64,000 nt of DNA from Pseudomonas sp. B28(2017) (GTDB taxonomy: Bacteria > Pseudomonadota > Gammaproteobacteria > Pseudomonadales > Pseudomonadaceae): NCBI RefSeq assembly GCF_002113025.1, contig NZ_NEJH01000010.1:62001-126000 (forward strand), given 5' to 3'. The notes under the pieces are model-generated. The model was not told the origin of the DNA. It was given only the letters and a program-made list of their open reading frames with translations, and did no database searches. Of this stretch, positions 25,370-35,562 are shown in pieces. A program made the position numbers and the translations under genes. Position 1 is the stretch's first letter. Each line of letters starts with the position of its first letter.

Positions 25370-27286
25370 TTAGCGGGCGATACCATGCTTACGCAGCTTG
25401 CGATAAAGGGTATTTCGACTGACGCCCAGTTGCTCCGCTGTATGCGTCATATGCCAGCGCGTCTGCTCCAGCGCATTCAACAACGCTAAACGCTCGGCAT
25501 CCTCCAGCGGATGCTCCGACGGCTCTTCAACGGTCTGCATTACCACCGGTCGGGCCTGACGAATCATGGCCGGCAAATCCGCCAGACCAATCCGTCCGCC
25601 ATCGCATAACGCCGCCAACGTACGCAGCACATTGCGCAACTGCCGCACGTTGCCCGGCCAGGCGAACCCCAACAAGGCCTCCCGCGCCGCCCCGTCGATC
25701 AACACGGTTTCCGTGCCCGCCTCCTCCGCCAGCAAAAAGTCGAGCAACTGCGACTTGTCACTGCGATCGCGCAATGCTGGCAGCGCCACCTCCAACCCGT
25801 TGAGCCGGTAATACAAATCCTCGCGAAAGCTGCCGTCCTGCACGCGCTCCAGCAAATTGCGGTGGGTGGCGCTGATGATCCGCACGTTAACCGCTTCCGG
25901 CTCGCCACCAATCGGCACCACTTGCCGGTCTTCCAGCACCCGCAGCAAGCGTGTTTGCAAAGCCAGCGGCATGTCACCGATTTCATCGAGGAATAACGTC
26001 CCGCCGTCGGCCTGTTGCAACTTGCCGCGCATGCCCTCCTTGCGGGCGCCGGTGAAGCTGCCGCCGCGGTAACCGAACAGCTCGCTTTCGATCAGGCTTT
26101 CGGGAATGGCCGCGCAATTGAGGGCGACAAAGGCTTTTTCCGCCCGCTGGCTGGCATGGTGCACCGCTTTGGCAAAGGCCTCCTTGCCGGACCCGGTTTC
26201 GCCATTGATCAGCAGCGGCACGTCGCGCTCGTAGACGCGCAAGGCCTTGCGGAAGTCTGCCTGCAACGTCGCGTCATCCAGGCAAATGCCCGCAAGGCGC
26301 GGTACTTGTGCAACATGGGGAGCAGGCGCCCTCGGAGTCGGCAGCGGCCGCCGCGCCTCACCGCGCAATACCGCGAACAGCTTGCGACCATCACGGGTAC
26401 GCAATGGCCAACTGGCCGCGGCACCGATACTCGCCCGCCCCAGCAACTCATCGAGCGAGCAATCGAAAAACGCCTCCACCGTTTTGCCCAGCAAGCCGCC
26501 ACGAATGTGTCCAAGCAGGTTCAGCGCACTTTGGTTGACCGCACAAATGCGCCCTTCTCCGTCGAACGCCAGCAAGCCTTCGCTGAACAAACCGACGGAC
26601 TCAGCCTGCAAGTGAAAACGCAGCAACCATTGATTGTCGAAGCAGCGCAGGAAGTAACAGCTCTCGATCATCTTCGCCGACAGATTGACCAGAGCCATGG
26701 TGTGGAACTGACTTTGCCGCGACACATCGCGCCGCGCCGACGACACGTCGAGCACCGCCAGCAATTCGCCATGGGGATCGAAGACCGGGCTCGCCGAGCA
26801 GGTCAGGCCGGTGTGGCGGCCACGAAAGTGTTCGTCCTGATGGATGGTCAGCGACTGACGCTCCACCAGGCAAGTGCCAATGCCGTTGGTGCCTTCGCAG
26901 GCCTCGCTCCAGTCGGCACCAAGCCAGAGCCCGGCACGCTCGAAAATCTGCCGTTCAGCGGGCGCGGTGACGCAATTGAGGATCACGCCGCGGGCATCGG
27001 TCAGCAGCACTGCATGACCGGCACCGGAGAGTTGCTGGTGCAGGCTGGTCATTTCATTGCCAGCGATGTGCAGCACCTGCTGCAAGCGTTCGCGACTTTC
27101 CAGGACACGGCCATGTTCCAGCACCGTCGGTGCGATGCTCAACGCCGGATCGAGATGATAGTCCTCGAGGCAGCGCAGCCAGGAACGGGCGATGGACGGA
27201 TCGCTGCCAGGGCCGTGCAGGTGGGCCTTGCCCTGGGTCACGGTCAATACTTGCTGGGCATGGCGACTCAAATGGTTGTCGTGCAT
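25370..27286 (-). CDS. eatR: Sigma-54-dependent activator of the ethanolamine genes (AcoR family)
   Basis: The 638-residue enhancer-binding protein has an N-terminal GAF-type sensor region (about 60-200), a PAS-like segment, an AAA+ domain (about 335-560) and a Fis-type helix-turn-helix (HTAEQLGVSRNTLYRKLRKHG). Walker A is GETGSGKE and Walker B is GGTLFLDEIGDMP. The sigma-54 contact loop reads GSFTGA instead of the usual GAFTGA. It is divergent from exaC, whose promoter is a perfect -24/-12 element. By synteny with P. aeruginosa PA4021 it should activate exaC and eatP-eutBC in response to ethanolamine or its aldehyde. Confidence 0.88.
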   Translation of the reverse strand: MHDNHLSRHAQQVLTVTQGKAHLHGPGSDPSIARSWLRCLEDYHLDPALSIAPTVLEHGRVLESRERLQQVLHIAGNEMTSLHQQLSGAGHAVLLTDARGVILNCVTAPAERQIFERAGLWLGADWSEACEGTNGIGTCLVERQSLTIHQDEHFRGRHTGLTCSASPVFDPHGELLAVLDVSSARRDVSRQSQFHTMALVNLSAKMIESCYFLRCFDNQWLLRFHLQAESVGLFSEGLLAFDGEGRICAVNQSALNLLGHIRGGLLGKTVEAFFDCSLDELLGRASIGAAASWPLRTRDGRKLFAVLRGEARRPLPTPRAPAPHVAQVPRLAGICLDDATLQADFRKALRVYERDVPLLINGETGSGKEAFAKAVHHASQRAEKAFVALNCAAIPESLIESELFGYRGGSFTGARKEGMRGKLQQADGGTLFLDEIGDMPLALQTRLLRVLEDRQVVPIGGEPEAVNVRIISATHRNLLERVQDGSFREDLYYRLNGLEVALPALRDRSDKSQLLDFLLAEEAGTETVLIDGAAREALLGFAWPGNVRQLRNVLRTLAALCDGGRIGLADLPAMIRQARPVVMQTVEEPSEHPLEDAERLALLNALEQTRWHMTHTAEQLGVSRNTLYRKLRKHGIAR

Positions 27287-27392
27287 TTCTTATTATTCTC
27301 CCCGGGGCTCGGCGTCCCGTGCATGAGGTGATGCCGAGCATCCTCCAGCCGGGCCTGCATTGCAATGCCTGCAAGACCACCCGGTCACAGGT

Positions 27393-27410
27393 TGCGCCAG
27401 AAACGATACA
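27393..27410. promoter_or_regulatory. Candidate EatR enhancer site 1
   Basis: The imperfect palindrome TGCGCCAGAAACGATACA resembles the second site below: shared TG..CC..AA.CG..ACA. It is about 115 bases upstream of the -24 GG of exaC. The match is by eye only. Confidence 0.35.
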
Positions 27411-27425
27411 AAGTGTCACGCAAGC

Positions 27426-27443
27426 TGTACCGAAAGCGTCACA
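27426..27443. promoter_or_regulatory. Candidate EatR enhancer site 2
   Basis: TGTACCGAAAGCGTCACA forms the pattern TGTnnCG-N4-CGnnACA. Its centre is 33 bases, about three helical turns, from that of site 1, the phasing expected for cooperating activator dimers. Confidence 0.4.
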
Positions 27444-27506
27444 GGCGCGCTCCGTCCGTCCGACAAAAATCGTGCAAGGTCTTGATTTACCTGAGATACA
27501 ACGCGA

Positions 27507-27522
27507 TGGCCCGGCCCTTGCT
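27507..27522 (+). promoter_or_regulatory. Sigma-54 promoter of exaC
   Basis: TGGCCCGGCCCTTGCT carries GG and GC separated by exactly 10 bases, with the consensus TTGC at -12. The predicted transcript would start about 55 bases before the exaC ATG. It fits the divergent sigma-54 activator gene. Confidence 0.9.
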
Positions 27523-27587
27523 CTACGCTTAAAGCAAGCGCACATGCGCGTCTTCCTTATAAGCACAAGAACCAAGGAGAAACCATC

Positions 27588-29108
<1,521 letters not shown>

Positions 29109-29118
29109 AAAACCGGGG

Positions 29119-29149
29119 GGCGATGCAGGTATTCCTGTGTCGCCCTTTA
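29119..29149 (+). terminator. Hairpin terminator after exaC
   Basis: GGGCGA-TG-CAGG-TATT-CCTG-TG-TCGCCC forms a symmetrical stem of 6 plus 4 bp with one internal mismatch block, followed by TTT. The U-run is short, so efficiency may be moderate. Confidence 0.6.
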
Positions 29150-29153
29150 AGCA

Positions 29154-29250
29154 GCCATCGCGAGCAAGTCGAATCGTCGCACCGTCGCTCCCACAGTGGA
29201 TTTGCAACCCACCAGAGATCCCTGTGGGAGCGAGCTTGCTCGCGAAGGCG
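29154..29250. repeat. REP doublet, one arm diverged
   Basis: The forward arm GTGGGAGCGAGCTTGCTCGCGAAGGC is intact. The inverted arm (CATCGCGAGCAAGTCGAATCG...GTCGCTCCCAC) carries an extra internal stretch. It lies between the exaC terminator and the eatP promoter. Confidence 0.8.
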
Positions 29251-29284
29251 TCTTAAATGACACAACACAAAAGGCTGGCCGCTC

Positions 29285-29300
29285 TGGCACGGGCCTTGCG
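29285..29300 (+). promoter_or_regulatory. Sigma-54 promoter of eatP-eutBC
   Basis: TGGCACGGGCCTTGCG is a near-perfect match to TGGCACG-N4-TTGC, with GG and GC 10 bases apart, about 80 bases before the eatP ATG. It implies joint control of transport and catabolism by the divergent EatR. Confidence 0.92.
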
Positions 29301-29379
29301 TACCCGTCATTCAGCGCTTGACCCAAACCGCCGCACCCGAAAGTCCGCAAGATCGAACAATAAAAAATAGAGAGGACTT

Positions 29380-30753
29380 ATGACTACTTCGTCCACACAG
29401 CTCAAACCCACACTCGGCACCCTGCATTTATGGGGCATTGCCGTCGGCCTGGTGATTTCCGGCGAGTACTTCGGCTGGAGTTACGGCTGGGGCACCGCAG
29501 GCACACTGGGTTTTCTCGTCACCGCGTTGATGGTGGCGACGATGTACACCTGCTTTATCTTCAGCTTCACCGAGCTGACGACGGCGATTCCCCATGCTGG
29601 AGGACCATTTGCCTATAGTCGCCGGGCCTTTGGCGAGAAAGGCGGGTTGATCGCCGGCATCGCCACCCTGATCGAATTCGTCTTTGCACCGCCGGCCATC
29701 GCCATGGCCATCGGCGCCTACCTCAACGTGCAATACCCGGAACTGGACCCGAGGGTCGCCGCCGTTGGCGCCTATTTCGTGTTCATGGGCCTGAACATCC
29801 TCGGCGTCAGCATCGCGGCCACCTTCGAACTGGTGGTCACCGTGCTGGCCGTCGCTGAACTGCTGGTGTTCATGGGCGTGGTCGCGCCGGGTTTCAGTTT
29901 CAGCAACTTTGTGCTCAATGGCTGGTCTGGTGCCAACGAGTTCACGATGGGCTCGATTCCTGGCATTTTCGCCGCTATTCCCTTCGCGATCTGGTTCTTT
30001 CTCGCGATCGAAGGTGCAGCCATGGCCGCCGAGGAAGCCAAGGACCCGAAACGCACAATCCCCAAGGCCTACGTCAGCGGCATTCTGACGCTGGTGTTCC
30101 TGGCCATCGGCGTAATGGTGATGGCCGGTGGTGTCGGCGACTGGCGCCAGCTGTCTAACATCAACGATCCGCTGCCCCAGGCGATGAAAGCGGTGGTCGG
30201 CAACAATTCGACCTGGATGCACATGCTGGTGTGGATTGGCCTGTTCGGCCTGGTGGCGAGTTTCCACGGGATCATTCTCGGCTACTCGCGGCAGTTTTTC
30301 GCCTTGGCCCGTGCCGGTTATCTGCCCGCCGGCCTGGCAAAACTTTCGCGCTTCCAGACACCGCACCGGGCGATCCTGGCCGGCGGCGTGATCGGCATTG
30401 CGGCGATCTACAGCGATGGCCTGGTCAATCTGCAAGGCATGAGCCTGACGGCGGCGATGATCACCATGTCGGTATTCGGCGCCATCGTGATGTACATCAT
30501 CAGTATGCTGAGCCTGTTCAAGCTGCGTAAGACCGAACCAAACCTGGAACGCACCTTCCGCGCCCCGGGTTATCCGATCGTGCCGGGGATCGCGCTGTTT
30601 CTGGCGGTGGTGTGCCTGGTGGCAATGGCGTGGTTCAACACCTTGATCGGCCTGATTTTCCTCGGCTTCATGGCTGCCGGCTACCTGTACTTCCAGCTGA
30701 CCGCCAAGCAACGCTCCGAGGCACCGGCAGACGCTATGCTCGAAGGTATCTGA
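29380..30753 (+). CDS. eatP: Ethanolamine permease (APC family)
   Basis: A 457-residue transporter with twelve hydrophobic segments of the amino acid-polyamine-organocation superfamily. Family features include WGIAVGLVISGEYFGWSYGW in helix 1, FTELTTAIPHAGGPFAYSRRA, and IEGAAMAAEEAKDPKRTIP. The sequence type and the position before eutBC match the ethanolamine permease of P. aeruginosa (PA4023) and of other bacteria that lack eut microcompartments. GAGAGGAC precedes the ATG. The gene is separated from eutB by a REP doublet, but no terminator is visible between them. Confidence 0.92.
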   Translation: MTTSSTQLKPTLGTLHLWGIAVGLVISGEYFGWSYGWGTAGTLGFLVTALMVATMYTCFIFSFTELTTAIPHAGGPFAYSRRAFGEKGGLIAGIATLIEFVFAPPAIAMAIGAYLNVQYPELDPRVAAVGAYFVFMGLNILGVSIAATFELVVTVLAVAELLVFMGVVAPGFSFSNFVLNGWSGANEFTMGSIPGIFAAIPFAIWFFLAIEGAAMAAEEAKDPKRTIPKAYVSGILTLVFLAIGVMVMAGGVGDWRQLSNINDPLPQAMKAVVGNNSTWMHMLVWIGLFGLVASFHGIILGYSRQFFALARAGYLPAGLAKLSRFQTPHRAILAGGVIGIAAIYSDGLVNLQGMSLTAAMITMSVFGAIVMYIISMLSLFKLRKTEPNLERTFRAPGYPIVPGIALFLAVVCLVAMAWFNTLIGLIFLGFMAAGYLYFQLTAKQRSEAPADAMLEGI

Positions 30754-30813
30754 ATGCACCGGTGCCGGGCCGCGAGCCTGGCGCCTGCTTTATTGAAGTG
30801 CATGCAATTCCCC

Positions 30814-30904
30814 TGTGGGAGCGAGCCTGCTCGCGATGGCGGTGTGTCATTCAGCACATGCGGCGGATGCAAGACTGCTAGCGCGAGCCAGCTCGCTGCC
30901 ACAG
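30814..30904. repeat. REP doublet inside the eatP-eutB gap
   Basis: GTGGGAGCGAGCCTGCTCGCGATGGC and an inverted diverged copy (AGCGCGAGCCAGCTCGCTGCCACAG) lie within the presumed operon. In other bacteria such intra-operon repeats can stabilise upstream mRNA segments; that role is inferred. Confidence 0.8.
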
Positions 30905-30947
30905 AAAAGCGGATCGAATTTTTGAATTGATCAGGAGGCCCTGCCCC

Positions 30948-32342
30948 ATGGCCGTATATGCCCATTCCGTCGGCGCCCAGACCTATCGCTTCGACAGCCT
31001 CAAGGAAGTGATGGCCAAGGCCAGCCCGGCACGCTCCGGAGATTTTCTGGCCGGCGTCGCAGCCCTTAATGACGGCGAGCGTGTCGCGGCACAGATGACG
31101 TTGGCCGACACCCCGCTAAGCCACTTCCTGCAGGAAGCACTGATCCCCTACGAATCCGATGAAGTCACCCGCCTGATCATCGACACCCACGACAAACAAG
31201 CCTTCGCCGTCGTCAGTCACCTCACCGTCGGCGGCTTTCGCGACTGGCTGCTCAGTGATGCCGCCGACGAACAGGCCCTGCGAGCCCTCGCCCCCGGCCT
31301 GACTCCGGAAATGGTTGCCGCGGTATCAAAGATCATGCGGGTGCAGGATCTGGTGCTGGTGGCGCAAAAAATCCGCGTGGTCACACGGTTTCGCGGCACC
31401 CTGGGTCTGCGCGGTCGACTGTCCACGCGCCTGCAACCGAACCACCCCACCGACGAACCGGCCGGCATCGCCGCAAGCATTCTCGACGGTCTGCTGCACG
31501 GCAATGGCGACGCGATGATCGGCATCAACCCCGCCACCGACAGCATCGCCTCGATTTGCGCGATGCTGGAGATGCTTGACGCGATCATCCAGCGCTACGA
31601 GATTCCGACCCAGGCTTGCGTACTGACCCATGTCACCACGTCGATCGAAGCAGTCAATCGTGGCGTCCCGTTGGACCTGGTGTTCCAGTCGATCGCCGGC
31701 ACCGAAGCGGCCAACGCCAGTTTCGGCATTAACCTGAGTGTATTGAAGGAGGGCTATGACGCCGGCTTGAGCCTGAATCGCGGCACACTGGGCCAGAACC
31801 TGATGTACTTCGAAACCGGCCAGGGCAGCGCCCTTTCAGCCAATGCCCACCATGGGGTCGATCAACAAACCTGCGAAACCCGCGCCTACGCCGTCGCACG
31901 TCATTTCAACCCGTTTCTGGTCAACACGGTCGTCGGCTTCATCGGCCCGGAATACCTGTACAACGGCAAACAGATCATCCGCGCCGGCCTGGAAGACCAC
32001 TTCTGCGGAAAATTGTTAGGTGTGCCCATGGGTTGCGACATCTGCTACACCAACCATGCCGAAGCTGACCAGGACGATATGGACACCCTGCTGACCCTGC
32101 TGGGCGTCGCCGGGATCAACTTCATCATGGGGATCCCCGGCTCTGACGACATCATGCTCAACTACCAGACCACCTCGTTTCACGACGCGCTCTATGCCCG
32201 GCAGACCCTGGGGCTCAAGCCTGCGCCGGAGTTTGAGCATTGGCTGGCGAAAATGGGCATCTTCACCCAGGCGGACGGCCGGGTTCTGTTTGGCAGCAAC
32301 CTGCCGCCAGCCTTCCGCCAGGCCCTGGCGCAACTGGGATGA
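30948..32342 (+). CDS. eutB: Ethanolamine ammonia-lyase large subunit
   Basis: EutB, with EutC, converts ethanolamine to acetaldehyde and ammonia using adenosylcobalamin. The 464-residue protein has the family sequence DAMIGINPATDSIASICAMLEM, VFQSIAGTEAANASFGIN and YFETGQGSALSANAHHGVDQQT. The C-terminal segment INFIMGIPGSDDIMLNYQ is also conserved. The start at MAVYAHSVGAQ follows AGGAGG by 11 bases; seven upstream in-frame residues include that ribosome site. The stop overlaps the eutC start. Confidence 0.95.
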   Translation: MAVYAHSVGAQTYRFDSLKEVMAKASPARSGDFLAGVAALNDGERVAAQMTLADTPLSHFLQEALIPYESDEVTRLIIDTHDKQAFAVVSHLTVGGFRDWLLSDAADEQALRALAPGLTPEMVAAVSKIMRVQDLVLVAQKIRVVTRFRGTLGLRGRLSTRLQPNHPTDEPAGIAASILDGLLHGNGDAMIGINPATDSIASICAMLEMLDAIIQRYEIPTQACVLTHVTTSIEAVNRGVPLDLVFQSIAGTEAANASFGINLSVLKEGYDAGLSLNRGTLGQNLMYFETGQGSALSANAHHGVDQQTCETRAYAVARHFNPFLVNTVVGFIGPEYLYNGKQIIRAGLEDHFCGKLLGVPMGCDICYTNHAEADQDDMDTLLTLLGVAGINFIMGIPGSDDIMLNYQTTSFHDALYARQTLGLKPAPEFEHWLAKMGIFTQADGRVLFGSNLPPAFRQALAQLG

Positions 32343-33175
32343 GTAATGACATGGACAAACTACCCTTCGATCCCCACAACCCATGGCTGGAACTGCGGCG
32401 CCTGACACCGGCGCGAATTGCCCTGGGCCGCACCGGCACCAGCATTCCCACCCGCGCCCAACTGGACTTCCAATACGCCCACGCCCAGGCGCGGGATGCG
32501 GTGCATTTGCCATTTGACCATGGGGGACTGCGCTCGCAATTGGCCGAACGCGGGCATGAAAGCGTTTTGCTGCATAGCGCGGCAATCGACCGAAACAGTT
32601 ATCTGCAACGCCCCGATCTGGGTCGAAAGTTGAGTGCCGATTCGGTTCAGGTGTTACGCGATTACGCCTCGGCCAACCCGGGAGGGGTCGATCTGGTCAT
32701 CGTGGTCGCCGATGGCTTGTCCGCTTTGGCCGTTCATCGCCATACCCTGCCCTTTCTGGCACGCCTCGAAGAACAGATTGCAGCCGAAGGCTGGACTGTA
32801 GCGCCGGTGATATTGGTGGAACAGGGGCGCGTGGCGGTCGCTGACGAAATCGGTGAATTGCTCGGAGCGAAAATGACCGTAATCCTCATCGGCGAACGTC
32901 CTGGCCTCAGCTCTCCGGACAGCCTGGGTTTATATTTCACCTACAATCCCAAGGTCGGCCTTACCGATGCCTACCGTAATTGCATCTCCAACGTACGGCT
33001 CGAAGGCCTGAGTTACGGCATGGCGGCACACCGTTTGCTGTATTTGATGCGCGAAGCCTGCCGGCGGCAGTTGTCAGGGGTCAATCTGAAGGATGAAGCA
33101 CAGGTCCAGACACTGGAATCGGACGCGGGAACCAACATGAAAGGTAATTTCCTGCTCGGCCCGTCGAATGCCTGA
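32339..33175 (+). CDS. eutC: Ethanolamine ammonia-lyase small subunit
   Basis: EutC forms the hexameric lyase with EutB and binds part of the cobalamin cofactor. The start MSNDMDKLPFD uses the ATGA overlap with the eutB stop, giving 278 residues, the family length. Conserved features are RIALGRTGTSIPTRAQLDFQYAHA, VVADGLSALAVHRH and VLIGERPGLSSPDSLGLYFTY. No eut microcompartment shell, eutG or reactivase (eutA) genes accompany the pair, as is normal in pseudomonads. Confidence 0.95.
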   Translation: MSNDMDKLPFDPHNPWLELRRLTPARIALGRTGTSIPTRAQLDFQYAHAQARDAVHLPFDHGGLRSQLAERGHESVLLHSAAIDRNSYLQRPDLGRKLSADSVQVLRDYASANPGGVDLVIVVADGLSALAVHRHTLPFLARLEEQIAAEGWTVAPVILVEQGRVAVADEIGELLGAKMTVILIGERPGLSSPDSLGLYFTYNPKVGLTDAYRNCISNVRLEGLSYGMAAHRLLYLMREACRRQLSGVNLKDEAQVQTLESDAGTNMKGNFLLGPSNA

Positions 33176-33289
33176 ACCGCTTGCGCATTGCACACCCGTA
33201 CCAGTTTCAGGCAGGATCGTGGCGCGGCCGCCAAGGGTTTCCCATCGCCGTCAGAGACGCAAGACAGCCACTTGAAGATGAGACCTACC

Positions 33290-33751
33290 ATGCGGATTAT
33301 TCAAGCGACCCTCGAACACCTGGACCTGCTGACCCCGTTGTTCGTCAAATATCGCGAGTTTTATGGCTCCCTGCCGTATCCGGACTCGTCCCGGGCGTTC
33401 CTCGAAAAACGCCTGCGTCGCAAGGAATCGGTGATCTACCTGGCGCTGTCAGATGACGACAGCAAAAAACTGATGGGTTTCTGCCAGTTGTATCCGAGTT
33501 TCTCCTCGCTTTCGCTCAAACGTGTGTGGATCCTCAACGATATTTATGTCGCCGAGGACGCCCGCCGCCAGTTGGTGGCCGACAACCTGATCCGCACCGC
33601 CAAAAAAATGGCCAAGGAAACCAATGCCGTGCGCATGCGTGTTTCCACCAGCAGCAACAACGAAGTCGCGCGGAAAACCTACGAATCCATCGGATTCAAG
33701 GAAGACACCGAATTCAAGAACTATGTGCTGCCGATCAGCGACGAACTCTGA
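33290..33751 (+). CDS. GNAT-family N-acetyltransferase
   Basis: A 153-residue acetyltransferase of the GNAT fold: N-terminal RIIQATLEHLDLLTPLFVKYR, acetyl-CoA motif region VWILNDIYVAEDARRQLVADNLI, and a C-terminal motif-B segment ARKTYESIGFKED. The start is taken at MRIIQATL; an ATG four codons earlier is equally possible, as the upstream GAAGATGAG is a weak ribosome site. It follows eutC after a gap of about 115 bases without a clear terminator. The substrate is unknown. Confidence 0.88.
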   Translation: MRIIQATLEHLDLLTPLFVKYREFYGSLPYPDSSRAFLEKRLRRKESVIYLALSDDDSKKLMGFCQLYPSFSSLSLKRVWILNDIYVAEDARRQLVADNLIRTAKKMAKETNAVRMRVSTSSNNEVARKTYESIGFKEDTEFKNYVLPISDEL

Positions 33752-33763
33752 ATCACCTGCACT

Positions 33764-33791
33764 TGTGGGAGCGAGCAGGCTCGCTCCCACA
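33764..33791. repeat. Perfect 13-bp REP palindrome with 2-base loop
   Basis: TGTGGGAGCGAGC-AG-GCTCGCTCCCACA is a perfect inverted repeat made by two REP heads fused directly. It lies 13 bases after the GNAT stop. No U-run follows. It differs from all other copies here, which have a 20-50 base spacer. Confidence 0.88.
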
Positions 33792-33975
33792 GGTTCGTTA
33801 TCAAACATCAGCCCTGCCATGACATTCCCCGCTACAATCTCGACGCGATTTTCACCTCTCGCCTCGTATAATTCAGATCTTCCCGGCTTGTAAGAAAAAC
33901 TACCCTTATCCGTAGTCTTACGCGAAGTCATCCGCACAGGCCTGCTGAGTCGGGCCGTTACCACAGGTGCTTTCC

Positions 33976-34632
33976 ATGGATTTCAACCCGATCGACATCG
34001 TCCTGCATCTCGACGTCTACCTCGACATGCTTGTAACCAACTACGGGGCATGGATCTACGCCATCCTGTTTATGGTGATCTTCTGTGAGACTGGCCTGGT
34101 GGTCATGCCCTTCCTGCCGGGCGATTCCCTGCTGTTCATCGCCGGTGCCGTGGCTGCCGGTGGCGGCATGGACCCGGTACTGCTTGGCGGCCTTCTGATG
34201 CTGGCGGCGATTCTGGGCGACAGCACCAACTACATCATCGGACGAACGGCGGGTGAAAAACTGTTCAGCAACCCGAATTCGAAGATCTTCCGCCGCGACT
34301 ACCTGCAACAAACCCACGATTTCTATGACAAGCATGGCGGCAAAACCGTAACCCTGGCCCGTTTCCTGCCCATCATCCGCACCTTTGCACCATTCGTCGC
34401 CGGTGTGGGGAAAATGCCTTATCCGCGTTTCTTCGCCTTCAGCGTCTTCGGCACTGTCCTGTGGGTCGGCGGGCTGGTGACGCTCGGTTACTTCTTCGGC
34501 AATGTGCCGTTCATCAAGAAGAACCTGTCGCTGCTGGTAGTCGGCATCATCCTGCTCTCGCTGGTGCCGATGATCATTGGCATGGTGCGTAACCGCCTTG
34601 CGGGTTCAGGCTCCAAAGCCGAATCGCGCTGA
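33976..34632 (+). CDS. DedA family inner-membrane protein
   Basis: A 218-residue DedA/VTT membrane protein with YAILFMVIFCETGLVVMPFLPGDSL, GDSTNYIIGRTAGEKLF and the basic motif LARFLPIIRTFAPFVAGVGKM. The family supports undecaprenyl-phosphate or phospholipid translocation and resistance to membrane stress. The start at MDFNPIDI is preferred over a GTG three codons earlier. It is the second DedA domain in the window, besides the PAP2 fusion. The mtfA-like gene starts 4 bases after its stop. Confidence 0.92.
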   Translation: MDFNPIDIVLHLDVYLDMLVTNYGAWIYAILFMVIFCETGLVVMPFLPGDSLLFIAGAVAAGGGMDPVLLGGLLMLAAILGDSTNYIIGRTAGEKLFSNPNSKIFRRDYLQQTHDFYDKHGGKTVTLARFLPIIRTFAPFVAGVGKMPYPRFFAFSVFGTVLWVGGLVTLGYFFGNVPFIKKNLSLLVVGIILLSLVPMIIGMVRNRLAGSGSKAESR

Positions 34633-34636
34633 CACG

Positions 34637-35449
34637 ATGTGGTCTCTGAGCGCCTGGCGTCGCCGGCGCACCCTGGCAAAGCACCCGGTTGCCGATGACA
34701 TGTGGCAACGGGTGCGTCATCAACTGAGTTTTCTCGATGGCCTCAGCGTCGCCGAAGACCAATGGCTGCGCGAAGCCTGCGTGCTGTTCCTCGAAGACAA
34801 GCACCTCACCGCCCTGCCCGGCGTCGAATTGCATCAGGAGCAGCGTTTGCTGCTCGCTGCCCAGGCGCAACTGCCACTGCTGCACCTCGGCGACCTGAAC
34901 TGGTATCAAGGCTTCCACGAAATCATTCTCTATCCCGACGACTTTCTCAGCCCGCAGCGCCATCGCGATGCCAGTGGCGTCGAGCACGAATGGGACGGTG
35001 AGCACAGTGGTGAAGCCTGGCAGCAAGGCCCGGTCATCCTCGCCTGGCCGGGAGTGATGGCCAGTGGTGGCTGGGAAGGCTACAACCTGGTGATCCACGA
35101 GCTGGCGCACAAACTCGACATGCTCAACGGAGTTGCCAACGGCCTGCCGCCATTGCATCCCGACATGCGGGTCAGCGACTGGGCCAACGTCATGCAAAAG
35201 GCCTACGACGACCTCGACCGGCAACTGGAACGCAATCCCGACGCCGAAACGGCCATCGACCCGTATGCCGCCGAAAACCCTGCCGAATTCTTCGCCGTCA
35301 CCAGCGAATACTTCTTCAGCGCCCCGGATTTGCTGCACGAGGCTTATCCACAGGTGTACGAGCAACTAAAGCTGTTCTATCGCCAGGATCCGCTGGCGAG
35401 GTTGAAGCAACTAAAGGCGCATGACCCTGTCTATCAGGCAGACCAGTAA
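34637..35449 (+). CDS. MtfA-like zinc peptidase (M90 family)
   Basis: The 270-residue cytoplasmic protein has the metalloprotease motif HELAHKLDMLNG (HExxH) near residue 155, followed by DPYAAENPAEFFAVTSEYFF, the downstream Glu region of the M90 family. E. coli MtfA binds the repressor Mlc and so affects glucose uptake; pseudomonads lack that exact circuit, so the role here is open. The start at MWSLSAWRRRR, 4 bases after the dedA stop, suggests coupling. Confidence 0.9.
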   Translation: MWSLSAWRRRRTLAKHPVADDMWQRVRHQLSFLDGLSVAEDQWLREACVLFLEDKHLTALPGVELHQEQRLLLAAQAQLPLLHLGDLNWYQGFHEIILYPDDFLSPQRHRDASGVEHEWDGEHSGEAWQQGPVILAWPGVMASGGWEGYNLVIHELAHKLDMLNGVANGLPPLHPDMRVSDWANVMQKAYDDLDRQLERNPDAETAIDPYAAENPAEFFAVTSEYFFSAPDLLHEAYPQVYEQLKLFYRQDPLARLKQLKAHDPVYQADQ

Positions 35450-35494
35450 GCGCCATACGACTTCTGGTACATGGCGTCGACCCAGGAATATGCC

Positions 35495-35500
35495 TATAAT
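35495..35500 (+). promoter_or_regulatory. -10 element of the ppa promoter
   Basis: TATAAT lies 63 bases before the ppa ATG, in CCTATAATCGCC. The -35 region 17 bases upstream (TGGCGT) is weak. Confidence 0.5.
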
Positions 35501-35562
35501 CGCCGCCACTTTTTGGTCAATCCGGCCAAGTATTTCTGGTCAACTAACGGGGGCAACGCCCA

